Assembly (NCBI GenBank): GCA_963813355.1
Contig: CAWEYS010000013.1
Span: 186,001-250,000, forward strand
DNA from: DATAGF01 sp963813355
Lineage (GTDB): Bacteria > Actinomycetota > Thermoleophilia > Miltoncostaeales > Miltoncostaeaceae
Direction: 5' to 3'
DNA: 64,000 nucleotides
Shown: one piece after another, positions 28,409-37,713 of the stretch
How positions within the stretch are numbered: position 1 is the stretch's first letter
Layout of the letters: every line of letters begins with the position of its first letter
The notes under the pieces: generated by a model
Seen by the model: the letters and a program-made list of their open reading frames with translations, nothing else
Databases searched by the model: none
What the model was told of the DNA's origin: nothing
Made by a program: the position numbers and the translations under genes

Positions 28409-29014
28409 CTAGAGCCAGCCCTTCTCGTCGGCCACGCGCAGGGCCTCGACGCGGTTGCGCACGCCGGTCTTGGCGATCGCGGCCGACAGGTAGTTGCGCA
28501 CCGTGCCCTCGGAGAGGTGCAGGCGGGCGGCGATGTCGGCGACCGTCGCGCCGCCCCGCGCCGCCACCAGGACGTCGCGCTCGCGGCCGGTGAGCGGCGA
28601 GGGGCCGCCGGCCAGGGTCGCCGCCGCGAGGGCCGGATCGACCACCCGCTGGCCCTCGGCCACCCGGCGCACGGCGTTCGCCAGGCGCTCGGCCGGTGCG
28701 TCCTTGACCACGAAGCCGAGCGCACCCGACTCCATGGCCCGCCGCAGGTAGCCGGGTCGCCCGAACGTGGTGAGGATGATGACCCGGCAGGCGGGCACCC
28801 GCTCGGCCAGGACGGCCGCGGCGGCCAGCCCGTCGAGGCCGGGCATCTCGATGTCGAGCAGCGCGACGTCCGGGTCGCTGGCGCGCGCCGCGTCGAGCAC
28901 CTCGTCGCCGCGGCCCACCTGGGCGACCACCTCGAAGTCGTCCTCGAGCTCGAGCAGCGCGGCGAGAGCCGACCGCACCAGGGCCTGGTCATCGGCCAGC
29001 AGCAGCCGGATCAT
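28409..29014 (-). CDS. NarL/LuxR-family response regulator
   Basis: A 201-residue two-component regulator. The receiver domain has the acidic pocket LLADDQ near residue 7, the phosphorylated Asp in DVALLDIEMPG near 54 and the conserved Lys in VKDAP near 104. The C-terminal LuxR-type helix-turn-helix is LTGRERDVLVAARGGATVAD and onward to LSEGTVRNYLSAAIAKTGV. ATG 29014 overlaps the kinase stop (ATGA), so the pair is coupled. It probably controls the adjacent ABC-2 exporter. Confidence 0.94.
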   Translation of the reverse strand: MIRLLLADDQALVRSALAALLELEDDFEVVAQVGRGDEVLDAARASDPDVALLDIEMPGLDGLAAAAVLAERVPACRVIILTTFGRPGYLRRAMESGALGFVVKDAPAERLANAVRRVAEGQRVVDPALAAATLAGGPSPLTGRERDVLVAARGGATVADIAARLHLSEGTVRNYLSAAIAKTGVRNRVEALRVADEKGWL

Positions 29015-30172
29015 GCGGGCACCGGGTCGCCCATGTCCACCCGCAGCCGCCAGCCGCGGCGGACCGCGCCGGCGCGGATCGTGCCGCCCGCCCTTGCCAC
29101 CCGCTCGCCCAGCCCGGCCAGGCCGCTGCCGTCCGCTGCCCGCGCCGCCGCCGCGCCCGTCGTCCTCGATCTCCAGCCAGGTCGGCCCGATCGCGATCGT
29201 GCAGTTGTGCGCGCCCGAGTGGCGCACCACGTTGGTGACCCCCTCGCGCAGCACCCAGCTGAACAGCTCGGCGTGCGCCGGGTCGGCCACCTCGACCGCG
29301 CGCGGCGCCTGGGCCTCGATGCCCGCGGCGCGCAGCACCTCGCGGGCGCTGGCCAGCTCCCCCGCCAGGCTGATCTCGCGGTAGCCCGATACCGCGGCGC
29401 GGACGTCGGTCAGCGCGGACCGGGCCAGGTCCTCGACCTCGCCGATCTCGCGCGCGGCCCGCTCCACGTCGCGCGGGGCGAGGCGGCGGGCGAGGCCGGC
29501 CTTCACGGTGATCGTGGTGAGCGAGTGGCCGAGCAGGTCGTGCAGGTCGCGGGCGATCCGCGAGCGCTCGTTCTCGGCCGCGAGGCGCGCCACCTCGGCG
29601 CGGGCGGCGGTGAGCTCCCGGTGGGAGCGGACGATGTGGAAGAAGCCCCACATCGCGACCGAGACGAGCGGCAGGACGACCAGCATGTCCCAGTCGGGGC
29701 CGGTGTCCCACGAGGGGATGAGGGCGGGCACGAAGGCGGAGACCGTCGTGAGCACCGCGACGCCGGCCGCGGCCTCGGCGTTGCGGCCCTGCAGCACCAG
29801 CCCCGCCATGATCAGCACCGCCAGGAACACGCACATCACCAGCGCGTCCTCGTGAGCGACCACCGCCTCGCCCGCCGTCAGGAGCGCCATCGCGATCACG
29901 ATCGTCCAGTAGCGGCGGCTCCCGACGCACGTCAGCGAGAGGGCGACGACGTACCCGACCGCGAAGAGCGCGAGGCCGGCGTAGCCGGCCACGGCGGCCG
30001 CCCCCTGCGCGTGGTCGGCGACTCCGCCCGCCGTCTGGGCGAGGTAGACCAGCCAGACGGCGGGGAAGAGGAGGGCGCGCCAGCCTCCCGGCCGGCGGAG
30101 GCTGGGCTCGCCGCCGAAGAGGGGGCCGCCGCCCTGCCGCTCGAGGGCCGACTGCTGATCGCACTCGCCCAT
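29011..30172 (-). CDS. NarL-type sensor histidine kinase, one frame break
   Basis: Membrane kinase with about five N-terminal membrane segments (residues 30-180), a dimerisation/phosphoacceptor domain of HisKA_3 type (RIARDLHDLLGHSLTTITVK, His in DLHD) and a degenerate HATPase domain (REGVTNVVRHSGA, EIEDDGRGGG). The frame breaks near 29130 inside a GC-rich run, where one extra base is present; continuing in the next frame restores the ATPase end GLAGLGERVARAGG and a stop at 29011. It has its own leaderless-type promoter at 30180-30185. The likely regulon is the upstream ABC-2 transporter. Confidence 0.88.
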
Positions 30173-30179
30173 ACGGATC

Positions 30180-30185
30180 AGGGTA
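30180..30185 (-). promoter_or_regulatory. -10 element of the histidine kinase (leaderless type)
   Basis: On the minus strand TACCCT ends 7 bases before the ATG at 30172. No ribosome binding site lies between them. Confidence 0.45.
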
Positions 30186-30230
30186 GACCCATGCTCCGGG
30201 AGGCGGCCCGCGGCGTGTCGCCGCGGGGCC

Positions 30231-30968
30231 TCACACCCGCTTGGTGTCGCGCCGGTAGGCCTGCGCCGCCACCACCGCCAGCACGGCGCTCCAGAGCCCG
30301 ATCACCAGCCAGCCGCGGCCACCCCACGTCTCGCCGCCCACGCCGATCTCCCCGGCCTTCACGAGCCAGTACGAGGGGATCCAGCGGGCGACCTCGGCCA
30401 GCCAGCCGCTCCCGGTGATCGGGAACCAGGTGCCGCCGATGAAGGCGAACAGCGCCGTGATGCCGCCCAGCGCGGGCCCCATCGAGTCGACCGTCAGCAG
30501 GTGGCCGAGCGCGATGCCGAGGATCGCGAACGGGATCAGGGCCACCAGGATGAGGCCGGTCATCTCGAGCCAGCGCTCCGCCGGCATCCGCACGCCGAGG
30601 GCGATCCCCGCCGCGTAGAGGAGCAGGATGCTGATGCAGGCCATCAGGTAGCCGCTGAGGATCTTGGTGCGGAAGTAGGCGGGCACGGAGAGGGGCGTCA
30701 GCCGCAGCTGGCGGTTCCAGCCCACCGAGCGCTCGGCCGCGATGCGGGCCCCGCCCGCGATCACGGCGACCATGGTGCCGAACGAGATCAGGCCGACCAT
30801 GTAGTAGAGCGGTGCCGGCACGCCGCTCTTCAGGAAGTCCGTCTCGCCCCTGTTGGGGGCGGCCAGCAGTATGTACAAGACGAAGGGGAAGACCAGCGAG
30901 AAGATGAAGAAGCGCCGGTTGCGGAAGGTGCGCAGCACCTCCAGGCGCGTGTAGGCCGTGGCGGTCAC
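30231..30968 (-). CDS. ABC-2 type transporter permease
   Basis: A 245-residue permease with about six membrane segments. The N-terminal MTATAYTRLEVLRTFRNRRF and the PLSVPAYFRTKILSGYLM stretch are typical of ABC-2 drug or antibiotic exporters. GTG 30968 overlaps the ATPase stop (GTGA), so both are made from one message. The substrate is not predictable; self-protection against antimicrobial compounds is usual for this four-gene layout. Confidence 0.9.
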   Translation of the reverse strand: MTATAYTRLEVLRTFRNRRFFIFSLVFPFVLYILLAAPNRGETDFLKSGVPAPLYYMVGLISFGTMVAVIAGGARIAAERSVGWNRQLRLTPLSVPAYFRTKILSGYLMACISILLLYAAGIALGVRMPAERWLEMTGLILVALIPFAILGIALGHLLTVDSMGPALGGITALFAFIGGTWFPITGSGWLAEVARWIPSYWLVKAGEIGVGGETWGGRGWLVIGLWSAVLAVVAAQAYRRDTKRV

Positions 30969-31933
30969 GATGCCTCCCTTCCCGCCAGGGTCGCCGGGGC
31001 GAGCAGTGCGTCGCCGGCGTCGTCGGAGGTGAGCTCCAGGAAGGCCTCCTCCAGCCCGGCGCCGCTGATCTCGATGTCGCGTGCCGCCGGGTACTCGCCC
31101 AGCAGGGCGCGGATGGCGGCGTCCGAGTCGGCGCAGGTCAACACGACCGCCTCGCCGCGCCGGTCCACCCCCTGCACGCCCGGCAGGGCGGCGAGGGCCT
31201 CGGGCGGGACGCCGGGCAGGGTGGCGCGGATGGTGCGCAGGCCCACCCGGGCCTTGATCTCGGTCGCCGGGCCGTCGGCGACGATCCGGCCGTGGGCCAT
31301 CAGCACCACCCGGTCGGCGAACTCGTCGGCCTCGTCCAGATAGTGGGTGGCGAAGACGATCGTCTTGCCGGCGGCGGCGAGGCCGCGCATGATCGCCCAG
31401 AAGTCGCGGCGGCCCTCCACGTCCATCGCAACCGTGGGCTCGTCGAGCACCAGCAGGGTCGGGTTGGAGACCATGGCGATGGCGAAGCGCACGCGCTGGA
31501 CCTGGCCGCCCGAGAGCTTCTCGGTGCGGCGCTCCGCGATGTCGGCGGTGCCGGAGAGGTCGAGCACCTCGTCCACCTCGAGCGGGTCGGGGTAGAGCGA
31601 GGCCATCATGCTCACGATCTCGCGCACCGAGAGCTCGCGGATCAGGGAGCCGATCTGGAGCATGGCGCCGACCTGCCCGGCGGCGATGGCCTGCGCGGGC
31701 GGGGCGCCGAAGAGGGCGGCCGTGCCGCGGTCGGGCGGCATCAGCCCCAGCATCATGTCGATGGTGGTGGACTTGCCCGCGCCGTTCGGCCCGAGCAGCG
31801 CGACCGTCTGGCCGCGCGGGATCGAGAGGTCGACGCCGCGCACGGCGTGGACCGGTCCGGTGGGCCCGCGGAACGACTTCTCGAGCTCCCGGAGGGTGAT
31901 GCCCGCCAGCGGCGGGTGGGGTGTGGTCGTCAT
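30965..31933 (-). CDS. ABC transporter ATP-binding protein
   Basis: A 322-residue ATPase subunit. Walker A LLGPNGAGKSTT is near residue 47, the ABC signature LSGGQ near 142 and Walker B LLVLDEPT near 162, with the H-loop in FATHYLDEADE. A C-terminal extension (LGEYPAARDIEISGAGLEEAF) matches the DUF4162-type tail of drug exporters. ATG 31933 is chosen because a GACCCT -10-like element ends 6 bases upstream; ATG 31993 is a longer alternative. It is the first gene of the transporter/two-component unit. Confidence 0.93.
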   Translation of the reverse strand: MTTTPHPPLAGITLRELEKSFRGPTGPVHAVRGVDLSIPRGQTVALLGPNGAGKSTTIDMMLGLMPPDRGTAALFGAPPAQAIAAGQVGAMLQIGSLIRELSVREIVSMMASLYPDPLEVDEVLDLSGTADIAERRTEKLSGGQVQRVRFAIAMVSNPTLLVLDEPTVAMDVEGRRDFWAIMRGLAAAGKTIVFATHYLDEADEFADRVVLMAHGRIVADGPATEIKARVGLRTIRATLPGVPPEALAALPGVQGVDRRGEAVVLTCADSDAAIRALLGEYPAARDIEISGAGLEEAFLELTSDDAGDALLAPATLAGREAS

Positions 31934-32033
31934 GGATCCAGGGTCGCGCGATCCGCTGCGCGGCGGCAGGGCCGCGGCGCGCGGATCGTCCATGACTTTC
32001 GTCAGACCGTCCCGGCCGGTCCGGGCCGTCAGG

Positions 32034-32993
32034 TCAGGCGAAGCGCAGCAGCGTGCCCACGCTGGTCTGCACGTACGCCTCTGGCAGGCGGCGCGCGAGC
32101 TCGTGCTGCGCCCTCCACCCCGTGCAGTGGCCCGGGACCACCCACGTCGGCCCGATCGCGACCAGCTCGTCGAGGGTGGGCGGGATGAGCGGCTCGAAGG
32201 CCGGGCCCGACAGGTGCATGCCGCCGACGAAGGCGTGGATCCGGTCGACTCCGGCCAGCCGCTGCGCCTGGCGCAGCACGTTGATCGCGCCCGCGTGGCT
32301 GCACCCCGAGAGCACGACGAGCCCGCGGCCCCTGACGTGGGCCACGACGGCCTGGTCGTCGCGGATCCATGGGTCGGGCTCCCAGCCGGCGTCCGTGCGC
32401 GCCTGGCTTCCCGGGAGGCCGCGCTCGAACTCCGTGACGCGCTCGACCTCGCCCGTCACCAGCACCGTGTCGTCGATCAGCATGCTGGGCTGGCGCTCCT
32501 CGCTCACCGCGACCCCCTCGCGGTCGAGGTCCTGGCGGCTCGGGGGCGGGAGGTGAAACTCGGCACCCGTGGGGAACACGACCTTGCGGTCCCGCCAGGC
32601 GTCGGGGTGGATCACGAGCGGCATGCCCCGCGCGCCGACCCGGCGGACCATCCCCTCGAGGCCCCCGTGGTGGTCGGTGTGCCCGTGGGACAGGACGATC
32701 GCGCGCAGGTCGCCCAGCCCGATCTGCAGGACGTCCATGTTGTGGACCGCGGTCCCCGCGCCGAGGCCCGCGTCGTAGAGCACCGTCGCCCGCTCGCCGC
32801 CGCGCTCGACGGTGAGCAGCAGCGAGAGGCCGTGCTCGGCCAGCAGCTTCGCGCGATCGGCCTCCAGCGTCCCGTAGTCGAGCGCCGGCCGCCTCACCAC
32901 CTCGCTGCTCGGCAGGAGCAGGTTGACGGCGTTGTCGACCAGGACGGTCACCTCGACCGCGTCGACTGGCTGGAGCGGGCTGGTCCCGGCCAT
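32034..32993 (-). CDS. Metallo-beta-lactamase fold hydrolase
   Basis: A 319-residue MBL-fold protein. The metal-binding motif LSHGHTDHHGG is near residue 98-108, with further ligands in VLSGCSHAGAINVL and GHCTGWRA. The overall layout, with a late Cys-His (SGCSHAG), resembles the archaeal dihydropterin-related MBL family. No signal peptide is visible, so it should be cytoplasmic. It is divergent from an ArsR regulator and shares a -10 core with it, so the ArsR protein may control it. The substrate is unknown. Confidence 0.85.
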   Translation of the reverse strand: MAGTSPLQPVDAVEVTVLVDNAVNLLLPSSEVVRRPALDYGTLEADRAKLLAEHGLSLLLTVERGGERATVLYDAGLGAGTAVHNMDVLQIGLGDLRAIVLSHGHTDHHGGLEGMVRRVGARGMPLVIHPDAWRDRKVVFPTGAEFHLPPPSRQDLDREGVAVSEERQPSMLIDDTVLVTGEVERVTEFERGLPGSQARTDAGWEPDPWIRDDQAVVAHVRGRGLVVLSGCSHAGAINVLRQAQRLAGVDRIHAFVGGMHLSGPAFEPLIPPTLDELVAIGPTWVVPGHCTGWRAQHELARRLPEAYVQTSVGTLLRFA

Positions 32994-33024
32994 ACCAGGA
33001 GGCTCGCACCGATCGGCGAGAGGC

Positions 33025-33032
33025 GCTATAGT
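33025..33032. promoter_or_regulatory. Shared -10 core of MBL hydrolase and ArsR gene
   Basis: GCTATAGT reads as TATAGT (33027-33032) toward the ArsR gene, ending 7 bases before its ATG, and as TATAGC (33030-33025) toward the MBL gene. It adjoins the ArsR operator dyad. Confidence 0.5.
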
Positions 33033-33048
33033 TCACTATATGGTGAAC
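33031..33048. promoter_or_regulatory. ArsR operator dyad overlapping the arsR start codon
   Basis: A perfect inverted repeat, GTTCAC-N6-GTGAAC, spans from the -10 element through the start codon at 33040-33042. Binding here would block the leaderless transcript at its start, so autorepression is likely. Confidence 0.6.
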
Positions 33049-33360
33049 AATGAGCTCGATGACGCGTTCGGAGCGCTGGCGAGCCCGGTCCGGAGGGGGA
33101 TCGTGGAGCGCCTCGCCCGCGGCCCGGCCACCGTGGGGGCGGCGACCGGCGGCCTGGGGGTCTCGAAGCCCGCGATCAGCCGGCACCTCCGGGTGCTGGA
33201 GGACGCCGGGCTGATCTGCCGCGAGGTCGTGGGGCGCACCCACCGACTGAGCCTCGCCGACGACACCCTCGCCGAGGCGCTGGCCTGGCTGGCCCGCCAG
33301 GAGGCGATGTGGAAGCGCAAGTTCGACGTCATCGACGCGTACCTGGAGGAACGCCGATGA
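33040..33360 (+). CDS. ArsR-family transcriptional regulator
   Basis: A 106-residue winged-helix repressor. FGALASPVRRGIVERLARGP and the recognition helix VSKPAISRHLRVLEDAGLI are typical of ArsR proteins paired with SRPBCC (AHSA1-type) genes. No metal-binding cysteine motif is present in the DNA-binding helix, so the signal is probably not a metal. The stop overlaps the start of the SRPBCC gene (ATGA). It is probably leaderless and autoregulated through the dyad at 33031-33048. Confidence 0.92.
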   Translation: MVNNELDDAFGALASPVRRGIVERLARGPATVGAATGGLGVSKPAISRHLRVLEDAGLICREVVGRTHRLSLADDTLAEALAWLARQEAMWKRKFDVIDAYLEERR

Positions 33361-33809
33361 GCACCGCGACCCTGAGCCTCGAGCGCAGCTTCGACGCCCC
33401 CCGCGACGCCGTCTTCGCGGCCTGGACCGACCCGGAGGTCCTGCGCCGCTGGTGGGCGGCCGGCCCCGACTGGGACACGCCCGTGGCGGAGGTTGACCTG
33501 CGCGTCGGCGGCGGCTACCGGCTCGCCATGCACGACCCCGGCAGCGACGACACGCACGTCGTCCGCGGCGAGTACACCGAGGTCGTGCCGCCCGAGCGGC
33601 TGGTCTACACGTGGGCCTGGGAGCACGACTCGCCGGGGAGCGCCGGCTCGGTGGTGACCGTCGTCTTCCGCGACGACGGGCCGCGCACCACGGTGCAGCT
33701 CACCCACACCGGCTTCGCCGATGCCGCCGCGGTCGCCCGTCACGAGCACGGTTGGCAGGCGGTCATGGACAGCCTCGAGCGCCGGGTCCTCACGCCCCAG
33801 CGGGCTTAG
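33357..33809 (+). CDS. SRPBCC (AHSA1-type) domain protein
   Basis: A 150-residue START-like lipid or ligand-binding protein. SFDAPRDAVFAAWTDPEVLRRWW is the usual N-terminal strand and helix, and VVPPERLVYTWAWEHD with TVQLTHTGFAD follows. It is translationally coupled to the ArsR gene, a pairing found across actinobacteria. Its TAG stop shares TTAG (33806-33809) with the stop of convergent fpg. The ligand is unknown. Confidence 0.9.
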   Translation: MSTATLSLERSFDAPRDAVFAAWTDPEVLRRWWAAGPDWDTPVAEVDLRVGGGYRLAMHDPGSDDTHVVRGEYTEVVPPERLVYTWAWEHDSPGSAGSVVTVVFRDDGPRTTVQLTHTGFADAAAVARHEHGWQAVMDSLERRVLTPQRA

Positions 33810-34660
33810 CCCAGCAAACGGCTCATCCGGCGGTCGCGGTAGATGCGGCCGCCGGTCTGGCAGGCCGGGCAGTAGACGAGCTCGTACTCGGCGAACGAGA
33901 CGCGCTCGAGGCGGGTCCCGCAGCGCAGGCAGGGCTCCCCGTGGTGGCCGTGGACCGCGGTCACCCGCTGCTCCTTGTTGGGCAGGTCGGTCGAGATGCG
34001 CTCGCGCGCCCGCTCGAGGGCCTGCTGCAGCACCGTGTCGGCCGCCCGGGCGAGCCGCGCGACCTCGTCGTCGTCCAGCGACCGCGCCCGCGCGAAGGGG
34101 GCGAGGCGGGCCGCCCACATGATGTCGCTGGCGTAGGCGCGCCCGATGCCGGCCACCCGGCGGCCGTCGCGCAGCGCCGTGTGCAGCACGGCGCCGTCGC
34201 CGGATAGCGCCTCACGCCAGCCGTCCGGGCCCAGGCCGACGGGCTCGGGCCCGAGGCGGGTCAGCGGGCGGTGGGTCGCCAGGGCGGCCGCGTCGAGCAG
34301 GTGGGCCGAGGCGCGGCGGTGGGATGACAGCTCGCGCAGGCGCAGGACCTCTCCCCGGCCGACGTCGAGGTCGAGCGCCGCGGTGCGCGGGGACCGCGCG
34401 CCCTCGGGCCGCGGGGCGATGCCCAGGCGCCCGGCCTGCATCAGGTGGACGACGAGGGTGAGGTCGCCGTTGGTCGCGATCCCGAGGATCTTGCCGCGCC
34501 GCCAGACGCCCTCGATCTCGCGGCCGGCCAGGGCCTCCAGCGGCGGGTCGGCCCCGCGGATGGTCGCCGGGTGGTGGATCCGGACGCCCTCGACGCGGCG
34601 CCCGCGCAGCGCTCCGCCGAGGCCCTCCGCGAGGGCCTGGAGCTCGGGCAGCTCAGGCAC
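33806..34660 (-). CDS. Fpg/Nei-family DNA glycosylase
   Basis: A 284-residue bifunctional DNA glycosylase/AP lyase. After Met removal the N-terminus is PELPELQ, with Pro as the catalytic nucleophile and the following Glu. The H2TH region (IMWAARLAPFARARS) and the zinc finger CLRCGTRL...CPAC follow near the C-terminus. The start is GTG. The Fpg versus Nei branch cannot be told with certainty; the sequence between the domains is more Nei-like in length. It shares a -10 core with the divergent deoC leader. Confidence 0.88.
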   Translation of the reverse strand: MPELPELQALAEGLGGALRGRRVEGVRIHHPATIRGADPPLEALAGREIEGVWRRGKILGIATNGDLTLVVHLMQAGRLGIAPRPEGARSPRTAALDLDVGRGEVLRLRELSSHRRASAHLLDAAALATHRPLTRLGPEPVGLGPDGWREALSGDGAVLHTALRDGRRVAGIGRAYASDIMWAARLAPFARARSLDDDEVARLARAADTVLQQALERARERISTDLPNKEQRVTAVHGHHGEPCLRCGTRLERVSFAEYELVYCPACQTGGRIYRDRRMSRLLG

Positions 34661-34680
34661 GGGCCGCGCCCAGGTGCGTC

Positions 34681-34688
34681 GTTATACT
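34681..34688. promoter_or_regulatory. Shared bidirectional -10 core of fpg and deoC
   Basis: GTTATACT gives TATACT (34683-34688) toward deoC, ending 7 bases before the ATG of the leader ORF. On the minus strand it gives TATAAC (34686-34681) toward fpg, 20 bases from its GTG. Confidence 0.5.
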
Positions 34689-34695
34689 CGCCCGG

Positions 34696-34728
34696 ATGCG
34701 CGGGCCGTCACGCCCGGCGCAGCACTGA
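34696..34728 (+). CDS. Leader mini-ORF upstream of deoC (10 residues)
   Basis: ATG 34696 begins 7 bases after TATACT, exactly where leaderless starts lie elsewhere in the window. The peptide is MRGPSRPAQH and its TGA shares the A of the deoC ATG (TGATG). If translated, deoC would depend on reinitiation, as deoC has no ribosome binding site of its own. Confidence 0.5.
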   Translation: MRGPSRPAQH

Positions 34729-35426
34729 TGCGCGCCGAGGACCTCACCAAGACGCTCGATCTCACCGTCCTGACGTCCGACGTCACCGAGGCCGACATCG
34801 AGCGGGCCTGCGCCGAGGCGCGCGATCACCACTTCGCGGCCCTCTGCTCCTACCCGCACCTCGTCCCCCTGATGGCGGAGCGGCTGCGCGGGTGCGACGT
34901 CAAGACGTGCTCGGTCATCGACTTCCCGGACGGGACGAGCTCGACGGCCGACCGTGCGCAGGCCGCCGCTCTGGCGGTGGCGGAGGGGGCCGACGAGCTC
35001 GACGTGGTCATGAACTACCGTGCCATGTTGGCAGGGGACTTCCGCCTCGCGCGCGACGACCTCCTGCGGGTGGTGCGAGCGGTCCGCGGGCGCGCCGCCA
35101 ACGACGCGCGCGGGGACGTGCTGGTCAAGGTGATCATCGAGGCGCCGCTGATGGACGACAAGCACAAGAGGCTGGCCTGCATGATCGTCAACGGCGTGGG
35201 CGCCGACTTCGCCAAGACCTGCACCGGCGCCGGCACCGAGGCGACGATCCACGACGTCGAGCTCATGCGCGACGCCCTCCCGGAGGCCGTCGGCGTGCAG
35301 GCGGCGGGCGGCGTCAGCACGCTCGAGGCGGTGCAGGCGATGATCGGGGCCGGCGCGGCCCGCGTGGGGACGGCGTCGGCCGTGAGCGTCATGGCCGAGC
35401 TCGCCGTCCTCAACGGCGATGGCTGA
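34728..35426 (+). CDS. deoC: Deoxyribose-phosphate aldolase
   Basis: Class I aldolase that splits 2-deoxyribose-5-phosphate into glyceraldehyde-3-phosphate and acetaldehyde, 232 residues. The Schiff-base lysine is in DFAKTCTGAG near residue 164 and the proton-relay lysine in VKVIIE near 136. The final loop VGVQAAGGVSTLEAV is typical, with Ala for the more common Lys. The start ATG overlaps the leader ORF stop, and the hisIE start overlaps its 3' end by 8 bases. Its link to hisIE-trp is positional. Confidence 0.93.
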   Translation: MRAEDLTKTLDLTVLTSDVTEADIERACAEARDHHFAALCSYPHLVPLMAERLRGCDVKTCSVIDFPDGTSSTADRAQAAALAVAEGADELDVVMNYRAMLAGDFRLARDDLLRVVRAVRGRAANDARGDVLVKVIIEAPLMDDKHKRLACMIVNGVGADFAKTCTGAGTEATIHDVELMRDALPEAVGVQAAGGVSTLEAVQAMIGAGAARVGTASAVSVMAELAVLNGDG

Positions 35427-36075
35427 GCCCGGCCCGGCGCCGCTCGCGGCGGCGTCCGACCTGGTCGCGCGCGTGCGCTTCGGCGCCGACGGGCTCGTGC
35501 CGGCCGTCGTCCAGGACGCCGGCGACGGCCGCGTGCTGACCCAGGCCTGGATGAGCCGCGAGTCGCTCGAGCGCACGCTCGAGACCGGCGAGACGTGGTT
35601 CTGGAGCCGCTCGCGCCAGGAGCTGTGGCGCAAGGGCGCCACCAGCGGCAACACCCAGGCCGTGCGCGCGGTCGTGCTCGACTGCGACCGGGATTCCCTG
35701 CTCGTGCTCGTCGACCAGACGGGGGTCGCGTGCCACACGGGCGCGCCGACGTGCTTCCACGAGCCGCTCACCGAGGGGGACGCGCCGGCGCCCTTCGCGG
35801 CGCTCGCGGACCTCGAGCGCACGATCGCCGAGCGCGCCGAGGCGGCCGACCCCGAGGCCTCCTACACCGCCCGCCTCCTCGCCAAGGGCATCGACCACGT
35901 CTGCAAGAAGGTGGGGGAGGAGGCCACCGAGGTCGTGCTGGCGGCCAAGGGCGCCGAGCGCGACCAGGTCGTCTACGAGAGCGCCGACCTGCTGTACCAC
36001 CTGGCGGTCCTGTGGCGGGAGAGCGGGGTGGGCCTGGACGAGGTGGCGCGCGAGCTCGCGTCCCGGCGACGATGA
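35419..36075 (+). CDS. hisIE: Phosphoribosyl-AMP cyclohydrolase / phosphoribosyl-ATP pyrophosphatase fusion
   Basis: Bifunctional histidine-biosynthesis enzyme for steps 2 and 3, 218 residues. The HisI domain (about 10-115) has WSRSRQELWRKGATSGNTQ and the zinc/metal ligands DCDRDSLLVL and GVACHTGAPTCF. The HisE domain (about 120-215) has EEATEVVLAAKG and ESADLLYHLAVL. The fusion is common in proteobacteria and some actinobacteria. It is placed directly before trpE, joined through a 19-residue bridging ORF. Confidence 0.95.
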   Translation: MAEPGPAPLAAASDLVARVRFGADGLVPAVVQDAGDGRVLTQAWMSRESLERTLETGETWFWSRSRQELWRKGATSGNTQAVRAVVLDCDRDSLLVLVDQTGVACHTGAPTCFHEPLTEGDAPAPFAALADLERTIAERAEAADPEASYTARLLAKGIDHVCKKVGEEATEVVLAAKGAERDQVVYESADLLYHLAVLWRESGVGLDEVARELASRRR

Positions 36076-36127
36076 GCCCGCCTCGTCCTCACCGCGCTCT
36101 CGGCGGCGCGGGGACTCGGCGGGCGAG

Positions 36128-36131
<4 letters not shown>
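36072..36131 (+). CDS. 19-residue bridging mini-ORF between hisIE and trpE
   Basis: ATG 36072 overlaps the hisIE stop (ATGA) and its TGA overlaps the trpE start (ATGA), so it exactly spans the 52-base gap. The peptide is MSPPRPHRALGGAGTRRAR, which contains no Trp or His. trpE lacks a clear ribosome binding site, so reinitiation from this ORF is plausible. Confidence 0.45.
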
Positions 36132-37650
<1,519 letters not shown>

Positions 37651-37654
<4 letters not shown>

Positions 37655-37713
37655 CCTCCCCGACGAGGACCGCCGCCCGCCAAGAGGCGGCGAGGCTGAG
37701 GAGGTCTCTATGA
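37651..37713 (+). CDS. 20-residue bridging mini-ORF between trpE and trpG
   Basis: GTG 37651 overlaps the trpE stop (GTGA) and its TGA overlaps the trpG start (ATGA). The peptide is VTSPTRTAARQEAARLRRSL. The trpG ribosome binding site (GAGGAGG) lies inside it. It contains no tryptophan codon, so it is not a classical attenuator peptide. Confidence 0.45.
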
